Positions 45,556 through 54,647 are shown, counted from the stretch's first letter. The stretch: 64,000 nt of DNA from Paenibacillus vietnamensis (GCF_020169515.1 NZ_JAHMHW010000001.1:1-64000), one strand, 5' to 3'. The notes: generated from the letters alone by a model not told the origin. Numbers and translations: made by a program.

Positions 45556-45607
45556 ACTACGGAGTCATCACATATGAACGTACAACTTGAAGAAACGAGG
45601 GAATCAC

Positions 45608-47053
45608 ATGACGACTACACTTAAAAACTGGATTGGCGGACAATGGGTCGAGGCCTCTGCCGAGAAGTATGACAACGTATATAATCCTGCAACCGAGGAA
45701 ATCTTGGCACTAGTTCCGCTCTCTTCCGAAGCAGACGTGGATGCTGCCGTTCAAACGGCAGGAATTGCCTTCAAGAGCTGGAGCAAGACGCCGGTTCCTA
45801 AACGTGCCCGCGTATTATTTAAATACCAGCAGCTTCTTGTTGAACATTGGGAAGAGCTTGCACGCCTCATTACGGCAGAGAATGGCAAAAGCTATGCCGA
45901 AGCGTACGGCGAAGTGCTTCGCGGTATCGAATGCGTTGAATTCGCAGCAGGTGCTCCTACACTTATGATGGGCAAGCAGCTCCCTGATATTGCAACGAAT
46001 TTGGAATCCGGTATGTACCGCTATCCGATCGGTGTTGTTGGAGGCATTTCGCCGTTCAATTTTCCAATGATGGTTCCTTGCTGGATGTTCCCGCTTGCGA
46101 TCGCTTGCGGCAACACCTTCGTGCTGAAGCCTTCTGAGCGTACGCCGCTGCTGGCTAACCGCCTTGCCGAGCTATTCCATGAAGCAGGTTTGCCTGCGGG
46201 CGTGCTCAATATTGTCCATGGTGCACATGACGTAGTTAACGGCATTTTGAAGCATCCGAACGTGCAGGCTATTTCTTTCGTTGGTTCGCAGCCTGTTGCC
46301 GAATATGTATACAAAACGGGCACTTCTTACGGCAAACGTGTTCAAGCGCTGGCCGGCGCTAAAAACCATTCGATCGTCATGCCGGACGCAGATCTTAACC
46401 TCGCGGTAAAAGAAATCGTCAGCGCGGCATTCGGCTCGGCGGGCGAGCGCTGCATGGCTTGTGCCGTCGTCATTGCTGTCGGAGAAGCAGGCGATGAGCT
46501 GGTACGCAGATTGTCCGAAGCGGCGGACAACATTACGATCGGAAACGGGCTGGATGAAGGAACGTTCCTTGGTCCCGTTATTCGCAAGCCGCATAAAGAA
46601 AGAACGATTGGCTACATTGAATCCGGCGAGAGCGAGGGCGGCTTGCTGGTGCGTGACGGCCGCAAAGATGCTGCCGCTCAATCTTCCGGTTATTTCGTAG
46701 GACCGACCATTTTCGATCAAGTCAGCTGCGAGATGAAAATCTGGAAAGACGAGATTTTTGCTCCTGTCCTCTCCGTCATGCGAGCAGAAACGCTGGAAGA
46801 GGCGATTGCGATCGCCAACCGTTCGGAATTCGCCAACGGCGCTTGTCTGTTCACAAGCAGCGGCAGCAGCGTAAGGCAGTTCCGCGAGACGATTGACGCA
46901 GGAATGCTTGGCATCAATCTTGGCGTACCCGCGCCAATGGCATTTTTCCCGTTCTCGGGCTGGAAAAAATCATTCTACGGCGACCTTCATGCCAATGGCA
47001 CAGACGGCGTAGAGTTCTACACCCGCAAAAAAATGGTAACCGCTCGCTGGTAA
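45608..47053 (+). CDS. mmsA: Methylmalonate-semialdehyde dehydrogenase (MmsA/IolA)
   Basis: A 481-residue CoA-acylating aldehyde dehydrogenase turning malonate semialdehyde into acetyl-CoA, the last step of inositol breakdown. [34 protein letters not shown] and the catalytic cysteine in [12 protein letters not shown] are typical of MmsA. The start is ATG 45608 behind GAGGGA; a TTG at 45587 in frame is less likely. A 16-codon frame from ATG 45574 overlaps the start, probably by chance. It is in the iol operon after iolC. Confidence 0.93.
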   Translation: MTTTLKNWIGGQWVEASAEKYDNVYNPATEEILALVPLSSEADVDAAVQTAGIAFKSWSKTPVPKRARVLFKYQQLLVEHWEELARLITAENGKSYAEAYGEVLRGIECVEFAAGAPTLMMGKQLPDIATNLESGMYRYPIGVVGGISPFNFPMMVPCWMFPLAIACGNTFVLKPSERTPLLANRLAELFHEAGLPAGVLNIVHGAHDVVNGILKHPNVQAISFVGSQPVAEYVYKTGTSYGKRVQALAGAKNHSIVMPDADLNLAVKEIVSAAFGSAGERCMACAVVIAVGEAGDELVRRLSEAADNITIGNGLDEGTFLGPVIRKPHKERTIGYIESGESEGGLLVRDGRKDAAAQSSGYFVGPTIFDQVSCEMKIWKDEIFAPVLSVMRAETLEEAIAIANRSEFANGACLFTSSGSSVRQFRETIDAGMLGINLGVPAPMAFFPFSGWKKSFYGDLHANGTDGVEFYTRKKMVTARW

Positions 47054-47082
47054 TCGAATCCTGACTTGGATGGTAATCCAAA

Positions 47083-47205
47083 ATGACTGAAACCTATGAT
47101 CCAAGACATTATTTGAATCCGGCGCGCGAAGCGATCAGAGCTGCGGTAAGAGACAAAATGCGGATATTCGGAAGCTCGGGACAAGAGAAAGGCGGACGTG
47201 TATGA
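47083..47205 (+). pseudogene. iolJ: iolJ aldolase remnant (C-terminal 40 codons)
   Basis: Reads DPRHYLNPAREAIRAAVRDK and MRIFGSSGQ, the C-terminal helix of class II fructose-bisphosphate / IolJ-type aldolases. Its stop overlaps the iolG start as ATGA (47202-47205), the typical coupling of adjacent operon genes, and the iolG ribosome site lies inside it. Everything upstream of the last 40 codons is gone; an in-frame TAA lies at 47074-47076. IolJ would split the phosphorylated product of IolC into malonate semialdehyde and dihydroxyacetone phosphate. Confidence 0.75.
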
Positions 47206-48233
47206 AAAAAATAAAAATTGGCATCATCGGTGCAGGCAGAATCGGCAAAATCCATGCCGACAATTTAAGAAGACATCCGCAAGCGGAAATCGTCGCAATC
47301 AGTGATCTGTTTGCCGGTCCAGAGCTGGCAGAGTGGGCGCAGGAAAGAGGCATTTCCATCGTGACAAAGGACACCGACGAGCTATTGGCTAATCCGGATA
47401 TAGACGCCGTATTCATTTGCTCTTCAACGGATACGCATGTGCCGCTTATTAAGCGGGCGGCTCAGCAGGGCAAGCATATTTTTTGCGAAAAGCCGGTTAG
47501 CATGGACATTCGCCAGACAGAGGAAGCGCTGGAAGAGGTTCGCAGGGCCGGAGTTCAGCTTCAAGTCGGCTTCAACCGCCGGTTCGATCATAACTTCAAG
47601 CGGATCCGCGAGTATGTGAAAGCCGGAGCGATCGGGGATACTCATCTGATCAAGATTACCTCCCGCGATCCTGCTCCGCCGCCGGAATCCTACATTAAAG
47701 TATCGGGCGGTATCTTCATGGATATGATGATTCATGATTTCGACATGGCTCGTTTCCTCTCGGGCAGTGAAGTAGAAGAAGTATACGCACAAGGCAGCGT
47801 ACTGATCGATCCGGTATTTGGTAAACACGGCGATGTCGATACGGCGATCGTAACACTCCGCTTCACAAACGGTGCGCTTGGCGTTATTGATTGCAGTCGC
47901 AAAGCCGTTTACGGCTATGACCAACGCGCCGAAGTATTTGGGTCGAAAGGCTCCGCAGCAGCAACGAACGATCACCCTAATACGGCCGTGCTTAGCACGG
48001 AAGATGGCGTCATCAGTGAGAAGCCGCTTCATTTCTTCCTGGAGCGTTATAATTCGGCCTATATTGATGAGACCGAGCAGTTTATCAATGTTTTGCTTCA
48101 AGGCGGCGACGTTTCGGTCAGCGGAGAGGATGCTTGCCAGGCCGAGAGAATTGCGTTGGCTGCGAAGCTGTCGCTTCGTTATAACCGCAGCGTGAAATTG
48201 TCTGAACTGAATGAATTAATAGAGGTGGTGTAA
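47202..48233 (+). CDS. iolG: IolG, myo-inositol 2-dehydrogenase
   Basis: A 343-residue Gfo/Idh/MocA oxidoreductase. The Rossmann fold begins GIIGAGRIGKIHADNL. CEKPVSMD carries the conserved EKP lysine, and GGIFMDMMIHDFDMARFLSG contains the Asp and His of the active site in the usual D-x3-H-like arrangement. It oxidises myo-inositol to scyllo-inosose with NAD, the first step of the pathway. AAAGGCGG precedes the ATG. Confidence 0.92.
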   Translation: MKKIKIGIIGAGRIGKIHADNLRRHPQAEIVAISDLFAGPELAEWAQERGISIVTKDTDELLANPDIDAVFICSSTDTHVPLIKRAAQQGKHIFCEKPVSMDIRQTEEALEEVRRAGVQLQVGFNRRFDHNFKRIREYVKAGAIGDTHLIKITSRDPAPPPESYIKVSGGIFMDMMIHDFDMARFLSGSEVEEVYAQGSVLIDPVFGKHGDVDTAIVTLRFTNGALGVIDCSRKAVYGYDQRAEVFGSKGSAAATNDHPNTAVLSTEDGVISEKPLHFFLERYNSAYIDETEQFINVLLQGGDVSVSGEDACQAERIALAAKLSLRYNRSVKLSELNELIEVV

Positions 48234-48237
48234 TTAA

Positions 48238-49053
48238 ATGAGCAAACTGATTGTGAGTCCGGAGCTACAAGCCTCAGGAGCGGATCCCGTACTTTCGGTA
48301 ACTCCGGAATCGGCTGGCTGGAGCTATGTAGGGTTCAAAGTTTACCAATTGAATCCGGGAGAAAAGCTAAGCCGAGCAACCGCGGACAACGAAGTATGCC
48401 TTGTGCTTCTTAGCGGTTTAGCTAACGTGACGACGGCAAAATCCTCATGGACAAGTATTGGACAAAGAATGAACGTCTTTAAGCAGACGCCGCCCTATTC
48501 CGTCTATGTCCCTAATGACGACCGGTATGAGCTGGAGGCGCTTACGAAAGTGGAACTAGCCGTATGCGAAGCACCGGGCAAAGGGAATTATCCCGCACGC
48601 CTGATTTCGCCGGAAGATGTAGGGGTCGAGGTACGGGGAACGGGCACGACGCAACGGTATATTCACAATATTTTGCCCGAGCAAGATCCTGCTGACAGCC
48701 TGCTTGTCGTGGAAGTGTTTACGCCGGAAGGACATTGGTCTAGCTACCCGCCCCACAAGCATGATCGCGACGCGCTTCCCGAGGAGTCGCTGCTGGAGGA
48801 AACCTACTATTACCATGTGAAGCCTGAGCAGGGCTTCGCGATCCAACGCGTCTATTCGGATGACCGCTCGCTTGATGAGACTTTGGCGGTAAAAGACGGA
48901 CAAGCTGTGCTTGTACCGAAAGGGTATCATCCCGTTTCGGCGCCTCCGGGCTATCAAGTCTACTATCTCAACGTTATGGCGGGTCCTAAGCGCATTTGGA
49001 AGTTCCGCAACGATCCGGATCATGCATGGATTGCAACAAGGCAACAGCCATAA
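48238..49053 (+). CDS. iolB: IolB, 5-deoxy-glucuronate isomerase
   Basis: A 271-residue bicupin isomerase converting 5-deoxyglucuronate to 5-dehydro-2-deoxygluconate. The second cupin shows WSSYPPHKHDRD and EETYYYHVKPEQGFAIQRVY, with histidines and a glutamate for metal binding, then VPKGYHPVSAPPGYQVYYLN. It starts four bases after the iolG stop and has an AGAGGTGG site inside the end of iolG. Last enzyme gene of the operon. Confidence 0.93.
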   Translation: MSKLIVSPELQASGADPVLSVTPESAGWSYVGFKVYQLNPGEKLSRATADNEVCLVLLSGLANVTTAKSSWTSIGQRMNVFKQTPPYSVYVPNDDRYELEALTKVELAVCEAPGKGNYPARLISPEDVGVEVRGTGTTQRYIHNILPEQDPADSLLVVEVFTPEGHWSSYPPHKHDRDALPEESLLEETYYYHVKPEQGFAIQRVYSDDRSLDETLAVKDGQAVLVPKGYHPVSAPPGYQVYYLNVMAGPKRIWKFRNDPDHAWIATRQQP

Positions 49054-49170
49054 TCTCTATTCCTGTCTGCAAATAGTTTGCAAATCGCACGGATAAATCG
49101 GATAATATCCGAGTAGGGAGGGCTAATTCCCTCTTCCTAATATCCGATAATAATGAGGTTGGGCATTAAC

Positions 49171-50169
49171 GTGAGCACAATATATGATGTTGCCAAGGAG
49201 GCAGGTGTGTCCATCGCAACCGTCTCCAATGTAATAAACGGCAAGGGAAAAGTTAGCAAGAAAAAGCGCGAAGAAATATTTCGGGTAATGGAACGCCTCC
49301 AGTACCGGCCAAGCGTGATCGCTTCTGCTTTGATGGGGAAGAAGACGTTCACTATTGGGCTTCTTATTCCCGATGTTTCAAACCCTTTTTTCTCAGAGAT
49401 TGCTCGTTCTGTAGAGGATTTGGCTCATTCCGAAGGTTATAGCGTCATCGTCTGCAGTACGGACAACAAAGATGACCGAATAGAGAAATATATTCGGTTG
49501 TTGGAGCAAAAAAGCGTAGACGGAATTTTGATCGGAACCGGTGTGGAAAATGCGGATGTATTAAGGCATCTCGCTGAAAAATCACTATCTATCGTTATGA
49601 TTGCAAGAGAAGCCGCCACAATGCCGGTTCACAGCGTATTGACGGACGATTTCAAAGGCGGGGCACTTGCCGCCGAGCATTTGATTGACAGAGGGCATCG
49701 CCGGATTGCGGTGTTGTCTGAAAACTTAAAGGTAAGCAGCAGCTTTGAGCGGGTTCGAGGTTTTCGTTTCACTTTGTTCGAGGCGGGAATTACGTTAGAC
49801 GAGTCACATATCGTTTCGTGCGATTCCAGCATTAGAGATGGAAAACGTGCAGCCGCGGCACTAATTCACGGGGACAATCGCCCTTCGGCCATATTTTGCT
49901 GTAACGATTTACTGGCTGTAGGTGCATTGCAAGCCGCCAAAGATGCGAGAGTAAAGGTACCGGAGCAGCTGTCGATTATCGGCTTTGATGGCACGATTCT
50001 TTCGACTGTGACTAATCCGGAGCTTACGACGATCGCCCAGCCGATTAACCAAATGGTCAAGCTGGCATTCGACTTGCTGATCCACAAAGTGGAGAATGCA
50101 GATGAAATCAAGCAAAGGATTGTCATGCAGCCGGAGCTGATCATCAGGGAATCTACATGCTCGTTGTAA
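49171..50169 (+). CDS. LacI-family repressor of the iol cluster
   Basis: A 332-residue LacI/GalR regulator. The N-terminal helix-turn-helix and hinge read TIYDVAKEAGVSIATVSNVI and YRPSVIASAL; the periplasmic-binding-like core has IGLLIPDVSNPFFSEI and LSIIGFDGT. GTG 49171 is taken as start, with GAGGTTGGG upstream, giving the normal STIYDVA N-terminus; ATG 49153 would overlap that ribosome site. It lies 117 bases after iolB with a small hairpin between, so it may have its own promoter. The inverted operators before iolD are the likely targets. It is not an IolR of the Bacillus DeoR type. Confidence 0.88.
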   Translation: MSTIYDVAKEAGVSIATVSNVINGKGKVSKKKREEIFRVMERLQYRPSVIASALMGKKTFTIGLLIPDVSNPFFSEIARSVEDLAHSEGYSVIVCSTDNKDDRIEKYIRLLEQKSVDGILIGTGVENADVLRHLAEKSLSIVMIAREAATMPVHSVLTDDFKGGALAAEHLIDRGHRRIAVLSENLKVSSSFERVRGFRFTLFEAGITLDESHIVSCDSSIRDGKRAAAALIHGDNRPSAIFCCNDLLAVGALQAAKDARVKVPEQLSIIGFDGTILSTVTNPELTTIAQPINQMVKLAFDLLIHKVENADEIKQRIVMQPELIIRESTCSL

Positions 50170-50238
50170 AAAACATTATAACTTGATTGAAAGCTGCATT
50201 TCCGGATAGCGACGGCATTCAAACTCAAACAGAGTCGT

Positions 50239-50297
50239 ATAAGGGGGAAGTCATCCCTTTCGGGTACAGGGTACTCGGAAGGAGACATCCCCCTTAT
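50239..50297 (+). other. Long imperfect hairpin after LacI gene
   Basis: A 10-bp perfect outer stem ATAAGGGGGA / TCCCCCTTAT with inner pairing (CCC-TTTC-GGG, GTAC repeats). There is no T-run, so it is a weak terminator or a structured RNA element ahead of the nucleoside hydrolase gene. Confidence 0.35.
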
Positions 50298-50481
50298 CTA
50301 TATTACCCAAGTGAAAAATAGACAGCCAAAACGTATATAAAGTCAGCCAATTCGATAGAACTGCTAGGGCTGTAAAGAGCTTAAAATAGGAATGAAACCG
50401 TTTTTTCTGCCGAATTGAAAATCAAATCATAAAACGAATGGGAGAATCGGAAAAAGATTTCATTTCTAAGGAGGCACATGC

Positions 50482-51414
50482 ATGCAATATCCTCAACTTA
50501 GTGAAACGTTCAGATTGGAAAGGCTTGCTCCCAGAAGCGGAAAAATCCGGATGGTGCTGGATACGGATACATTTAATGAAATCGACGACCAGTTCGCTCT
50601 ATCCTACGCGATTCTATCGCCCGAGCGCATTCAGCTGGAGGCCGTATATGCCGCGCCTTTTTTTAACGAGTTATCGACGGGACCAAAAGACGGCATGGAA
50701 AAAAGCTATAAAGAGATTATTCATATTTTGAACCGATTCGAGATCCCGTCTGAAGGCTACGCGTTCCGCGGTTCGGAGAGCTATTTGCCCGGCCCGCATA
50801 TGCCGGTTGACAGCGCAGCAGCGCGCGACCTTATCGCCAAAGCGCTCGCCATGCCGGACGACGAGCCGTTATACGTTGCAGCGATCGGAGCAATTACAAA
50901 TGTAGCGTCCGCCATTTTGATAGAGCCGTCCATTGTTCGCAAAATCGTCGTCGTATGGCTGGGCGGACACCAGCTGTCCTGGAGAGACGCGAACGAATTT
51001 AACCTGCAGCAAGATCTTCATGCCGTGCGCGTGTTGCTGGACAGCGGCGTACCTTTTGTCATGATCCCGTGTTTCGGCGTTGCCTCCCATTTGATTACGA
51101 CACTGCCGGAGATCAACCATTTCGTAAAAGGGAAAGGGAAAATTGGCGACTTCCTGGCTGAGCGCTACGAAGCTTGCAGTAACGATCATATCGGTTATTC
51201 ACGCGTTATCTGGGACCTCTCGGCTATCGCCTATATAATTGAACCGGAGCTGGTGCCGACGGATCTGGTTCACAGCCCGCTGCTGACGGATCAAATCACA
51301 TGGAGCACCCACCCTGGCCGCCATTTGATCCGATGCGCGTATTTCGTTAACCGCAACGCCATCTTTCGGGATTTGTTCATGAAGCTGCAGGAGCATGCCG
51401 AGGGGAAACGATGA
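50482..51414 (+). CDS. Nucleoside-hydrolase-like enzyme
   Basis: A 310-residue IunH/RihB-related hydrolase. The calcium-binding N-terminal motif is MVLDTDTFNEIDDQFAL, with D27, D29, D35 and D36; it has two more residues between the aspartate pairs than the classic DxDPGxDD. YVAAIGAITNVASAIL matches the fold's second conserved block, and NEFNLQQDLHAVRVLL the third. Nucleosides are the usual substrates (N-ribosyl bond cleavage), but this variant motif marks a subgroup of uncertain substrate. AAGGAGG precedes ATG 50482. It follows the iol cluster and precedes a GMC dehydrogenase by 81 bases. Confidence 0.8.
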   Translation: MQYPQLSETFRLERLAPRSGKIRMVLDTDTFNEIDDQFALSYAILSPERIQLEAVYAAPFFNELSTGPKDGMEKSYKEIIHILNRFEIPSEGYAFRGSESYLPGPHMPVDSAAARDLIAKALAMPDDEPLYVAAIGAITNVASAILIEPSIVRKIVVVWLGGHQLSWRDANEFNLQQDLHAVRVLLDSGVPFVMIPCFGVASHLITTLPEINHFVKGKGKIGDFLAERYEACSNDHIGYSRVIWDLSAIAYIIEPELVPTDLVHSPLLTDQITWSTHPGRHLIRCAYFVNRNAIFRDLFMKLQEHAEGKR

Positions 51415-51495
51415 TTGGGGCTGGAAATAAGGAAGGGTTTTCATGCGGATGAGTCAATATGAAGCTGCAGAATCTTAATGTGAGGTGGAGGTTAA

Positions 51496-53628
51496 ATGAG
51501 GACGAGCGATCAGGAGTGTTTTTCAGGCGAAATCACCCAAATTTTGAAAGCGGTTGCGGACAGGATGATTCCGGAAGATGAGTGGCCATCGGCGACCGAT
51601 GGAGGAGTGTTAAATTACCTGAAACGAAGAGCCTCTCAGGATGCCGCTGTCTGGACGGATGTGATAGAACCTGGACTTCACGCATCAAATGCGGAAGCAT
51701 TAGCCCGCCATGGCCATCCATTCCCGGAACTGCCGGATCATGAGAAAGATAGACTGCTGCATGATGCCGAGCTCGATTCTTTTCGGGATTGGCCTGTTTC
51801 GTCTAAACGCTTCTTTGACACTTTATTATGCCTCGTCATAGAAGGTTACTATGGAAGTCCTGAGTCCGGCGGGAATCGTGAGGGCAGGTCATGGGACATG
51901 ATCGGTTTTCGACCGGGCCCCGTGTCCAAAAGCGATGCACTGGCACCAGAAACAGATTTGCCGCAAAAACGCTTCGATCAACTTCGAGACCAGTATGATG
52001 TGATTATCGCAGGGGCTGGAGCCGGAGGCTCTGCAGCGGCCGCTGTATTAGCCGAATCCGGACTTCGCGTTCTTGTCGTTGAGCGCGGAAGCTGGCTTCG
52101 ATACAGTCAGATAGGCAGCGATCATTTGCGTAACCATCGTTTTAGCAAGTACGGCCATAATACAGGTCCAGATTTGGAAGGTAACCCTCGTACAATTCTA
52201 TTGGAGGGCGGAGAAGAGCGGATCACCGCGCCTTTTGAAGGCGACTATCATAATAACGCAATGACGGTCGGAGGAGGAACTCGAATCTACGGGGCGCAGG
52301 CATGGCGATTTCATCCGGATGACTTCCGCATGGCGAGTCGCTATGGGGTGCCGGAAGGGAGTTCGCTAAGCGATTGGCCGATTGGATATGAGGATCTCGA
52401 ACCTTATTACATGCGGGCCGAGTGGGAAGTCGGCGTCTCCGGTGACGGGAATGCCCACCTTGAACGCGGGAAGCGGCAACGCTCTTACCCAATGCCGGCG
52501 CTGCCAAGTACGCTGGAAGCTGAACGATTGGCACTGGCGGCAAAAAAACTCGGATGGGAAGCCGGGCCGGTACCTCTCCTCATCAACTCCATCGATCGGG
52601 ATGGACGACCGGCTTGTGGACGGTGCGGCCAGTGTGTCGGATTCGCCTGCCCGACGAACAGTAAAAATGGCGGGCATAATACGATGTTAGTGAGGGCCAT
52701 CGCTACCGGCAACTGCGATCTGATCTGCGATACAACGGTGGAACGCATCGATACCGAGGGAGGAGAACATGCCACCGGAGTTCGTCTTGTGCAGCAATTG
52801 GAAGGCTCTATCCAGCGGCGGCAGGTGCGGGCCGGGCACGTTGTGGTTGCTGCAGGAGCCATCGAAAGCGCCCGGCTTCTTCTCAACTCCGCAACCGATA
52901 TTGAACCGTATGGAATTGGCAATCGAAGCGGACAAGTAGGAAGAAACCTTCAAGGCCATGTCTATTCCGGTGCATACGGTCTCTTTGATGAGCCGGTTCA
53001 AGATGGCCTTGGTCCGGGAGTGAGTATTGCCACCTTCCGTTTTGAGCACAGCCGCGAAAGCGGAATAATCGGAGGAGGGCTGCTTGCTAACGAATTCACC
53101 AGGCTTCCGCTCATTCACTGGTATCGCGCACTTGCACCGGATGCGGCTCGATGGGGGAGCGCAGGCAAGGCAACGATGCGCGAGAGTTACTTGCGCACCA
53201 GCCAAATTCAAGGCCCGATCCAGGAGATCCCGAGCGCCGAGTCCAGAGTCAGGTTATCGACAACGGTCAAAGACCGCTTTGGCATGCCTGCAGCTCAGCT
53301 CTCCGGAAGTGTCCATCCTGAGTCACTTCGAGCCTCGGCACTGCTGGCTGAGCAAGCGGAAAAGTGGCTTTGGGCCGCCGGTGCGCGTGAGGTATGGCGA
53401 ACCCGGCCAGGCGCCGGGCTTAGTGCCGGGCAGCATCAAGCGGGTACGCTGCGTATGGGAAATGATCCTTCAACATCCGTAACAGATCCTCTAGGCCGCA
53501 TACATGGTTATGATAATCTCTGGGTGAGCGACGGGTCTGTGCATGTGACGAATGGCGGCGTTAATCCGGTGCTGACGATTCTAGCCTTGGCTTTCCGCAC
53601 GGCGGAAAACCTGGTGAAGCAAGGGTAG
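51496..53628 (+). CDS. GMC oxidoreductase with fused gluconate-2-dehydrogenase subunit-3 domain
   Basis: A 710-residue flavoprotein. Residues 1-140 match the small gamma subunit of membrane gluconate/fructose dehydrogenases (ILKAVADRMIPEDEWPSATD, FDTLLCLVIEGYYGSPESGG, WDMIGFRPGP). From 167 on it is a GMC dehydrogenase with the FAD-binding YDVIIAGAGAGGSAAAAVLA, a cysteine-rich CGRCGQCVGFACP loop, and the catalytic C-terminus GQHQAGTLRMG...GGVNPVLTILALAF. The two are usually separate genes. There is no Tat or Sec signal. GAGGTGGAGG precedes ATG 51496. It probably oxidises a sugar or polyol; the neighbouring iol genes suggest an inositol-like one, but this is only positional. Confidence 0.82.
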   Translation: MRTSDQECFSGEITQILKAVADRMIPEDEWPSATDGGVLNYLKRRASQDAAVWTDVIEPGLHASNAEALARHGHPFPELPDHEKDRLLHDAELDSFRDWPVSSKRFFDTLLCLVIEGYYGSPESGGNREGRSWDMIGFRPGPVSKSDALAPETDLPQKRFDQLRDQYDVIIAGAGAGGSAAAAVLAESGLRVLVVERGSWLRYSQIGSDHLRNHRFSKYGHNTGPDLEGNPRTILLEGGEERITAPFEGDYHNNAMTVGGGTRIYGAQAWRFHPDDFRMASRYGVPEGSSLSDWPIGYEDLEPYYMRAEWEVGVSGDGNAHLERGKRQRSYPMPALPSTLEAERLALAAKKLGWEAGPVPLLINSIDRDGRPACGRCGQCVGFACPTNSKNGGHNTMLVRAIATGNCDLICDTTVERIDTEGGEHATGVRLVQQLEGSIQRRQVRAGHVVVAAGAIESARLLLNSATDIEPYGIGNRSGQVGRNLQGHVYSGAYGLFDEPVQDGLGPGVSIATFRFEHSRESGIIGGGLLANEFTRLPLIHWYRALAPDAARWGSAGKATMRESYLRTSQIQGPIQEIPSAESRVRLSTTVKDRFGMPAAQLSGSVHPESLRASALLAEQAEKWLWAAGAREVWRTRPGAGLSAGQHQAGTLRMGNDPSTSVTDPLGRIHGYDNLWVSDGSVHVTNGGVNPVLTILALAFRTAENLVKQG

Positions 53629-53813
53629 ACGTTAAAAATCGAGCAGCTGCTGAAGTTAATCAGCAAGGTGAATGCCGGTCAATCACGCAATCATGCGGGG
53701 GTGGCGGTCGAGGGGAAGCAGGTGGCGGTAGAGGAGTGCGCCAATCGTTTAGGAACAAGCAAAAAAACTCCGACCCTGCTTCAACCGGCCGTTTAACTGC
53801 TTGAACTAGCTAG
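53629..53813 (+). other. Short unexplained stretch after GMC gene
   Basis: Right after the stop a further frame is open to 53797 (IEQLLKLISKVNAGQSRNHA, then VAVEECANRLGTSKKTPTLL). It has no start codon with a ribosome site and is not recognised; it may be the tail of a lost gene. Confidence 0.3.
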
Positions 53814-53839
53814 GTCTGCTGAGAAAGCAGGCTTTTTTT
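53814..53839 (+). terminator. Terminator after GMC region
   Basis: GTCTGCT / AGCAGGC stem, GAGAA loop, then TTTTTTT. Confidence 0.8.
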
Positions 53840-53961
53840 GAACTATCCTAAAAAGTTGTATTTTCATGCAAGCATAGAGAATTGGGTGTTGGTTATTGTA
53901 TTATGGATAGCAGAGCAACTGCCGCAATAGGCAGTTATTAATATAGAACAAGGAGTAATAT

Positions 53962-54531
53962 ATGGCCTGGAGCAAATTGAAACAAAATCTGGAGAGTTTT
54001 CTCTGTCCTGTGTTAGATGGAAGGGTCGAATACCGTGCAACGAGCTACCGTTATTTACCCGATAAAGCAGGGCTTTGCTATATTGCGGTCGATAAAAAGA
54101 ACGTATTTAATATGAGTGATACAACTAACTTAATCAGATGGTATCAGACGGAGTTGGAAATTAAGAATGATTTGAATATCCAAATTCCTGTTAACAACGA
54201 AGAAATTGAAGCAGTCAGAAAAGATACCAAGGGGACAGTTCCGGAGGATCGTCTAAAAGTAATTGCAAGCAGCAGAAAGAAATCAGAATATGCAAAGGAG
54301 CTTTTGTCGGCACAGTCATCATTAAGTAAATCAAATTTTATCGTTATTGCTAATAAGTTTTTATCTATTTCTATAGAGGAAAGCATCGAGAGCAATGATA
54401 TCTTATTGAATATTCTAGCTTTGGTGGACAGACGAGTTGGAAAAAAACGAATTTTAAATATGAGCGAGAAGATGAAGTTAAAGCATCCAATTGTGCAGTA
54501 TTTTTATGAACTACGGCGTAGTACGTTATGA
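53962..54531 (+). CDS. SF0329-like protein of unknown function
   Basis: A 189-residue soluble protein. The N-terminus WSKLKQNLESFLCPVLDGRV then EYRATSYRY and YIAVDKKNVFNMSD resembles the widespread SF0329 family of uncharacterised proteins (recognised from memory). It has no signal peptide, membrane segment or known catalytic motif. AAGGAG sits eight bases before the ATG. It is more AT-rich than its neighbours, has terminators before it, and stands alone ahead of the marR promoter, so it may be a late arrival. Function unknown. Confidence 0.7.
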   Translation: MAWSKLKQNLESFLCPVLDGRVEYRATSYRYLPDKAGLCYIAVDKKNVFNMSDTTNLIRWYQTELEIKNDLNIQIPVNNEEIEAVRKDTKGTVPEDRLKVIASSRKKSEYAKELLSAQSSLSKSNFIVIANKFLSISIEESIESNDILLNILALVDRRVGKKRILNMSEKMKLKHPIVQYFYELRRSTL

Positions 54532-54583
54532 AGATAAATGACTCATTCACCGTTAACGGGGCTGCTTTTTCTTTTACGGTGAT

Positions 54584-54611
54584 TGACAAAATCATTCGGC
54601 CGGCTTATATT
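54584..54611 (+). promoter_or_regulatory. marR promoter
   Basis: TTGACA at 54584-54589 and TATATT at 54606-54611, spacing 16. It is the best sigma-A promoter seen in the window, placed directly before the operator. Confidence 0.7.
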
Positions 54612-54612
54612 C

Positions 54613-54629
54613 GTTGTACATACAAAATA
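54613..54629 (+). promoter_or_regulatory. MarR operator, copy 1
   Basis: GTTGTACATACAAAATA, containing the inverted repeat TTGTA-CA-TACAA. It lies at the expected transcription start of marR. The identical 17 bases occur in reverse orientation at 55087-55103 before the MFS gene. Confidence 0.65.
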
Positions 54630-54647
54630 GAGGGAGGGGGACGCCTC

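Noticed and set aside
45574-45624. 16-codon ORF overlapping the mmsA start, possible leader peptide
   Set aside because: Only a loose GGAG ahead of it and no hairpin; overlap alone is weak evidence.
21412-50418. Similar ATGAA-CCGTTTTTTC-CGAATTG strings at about 21412 and 50391
   Set aside because: The resemblance is short, includes a T-run and needs gaps; not enough for a shared operator.
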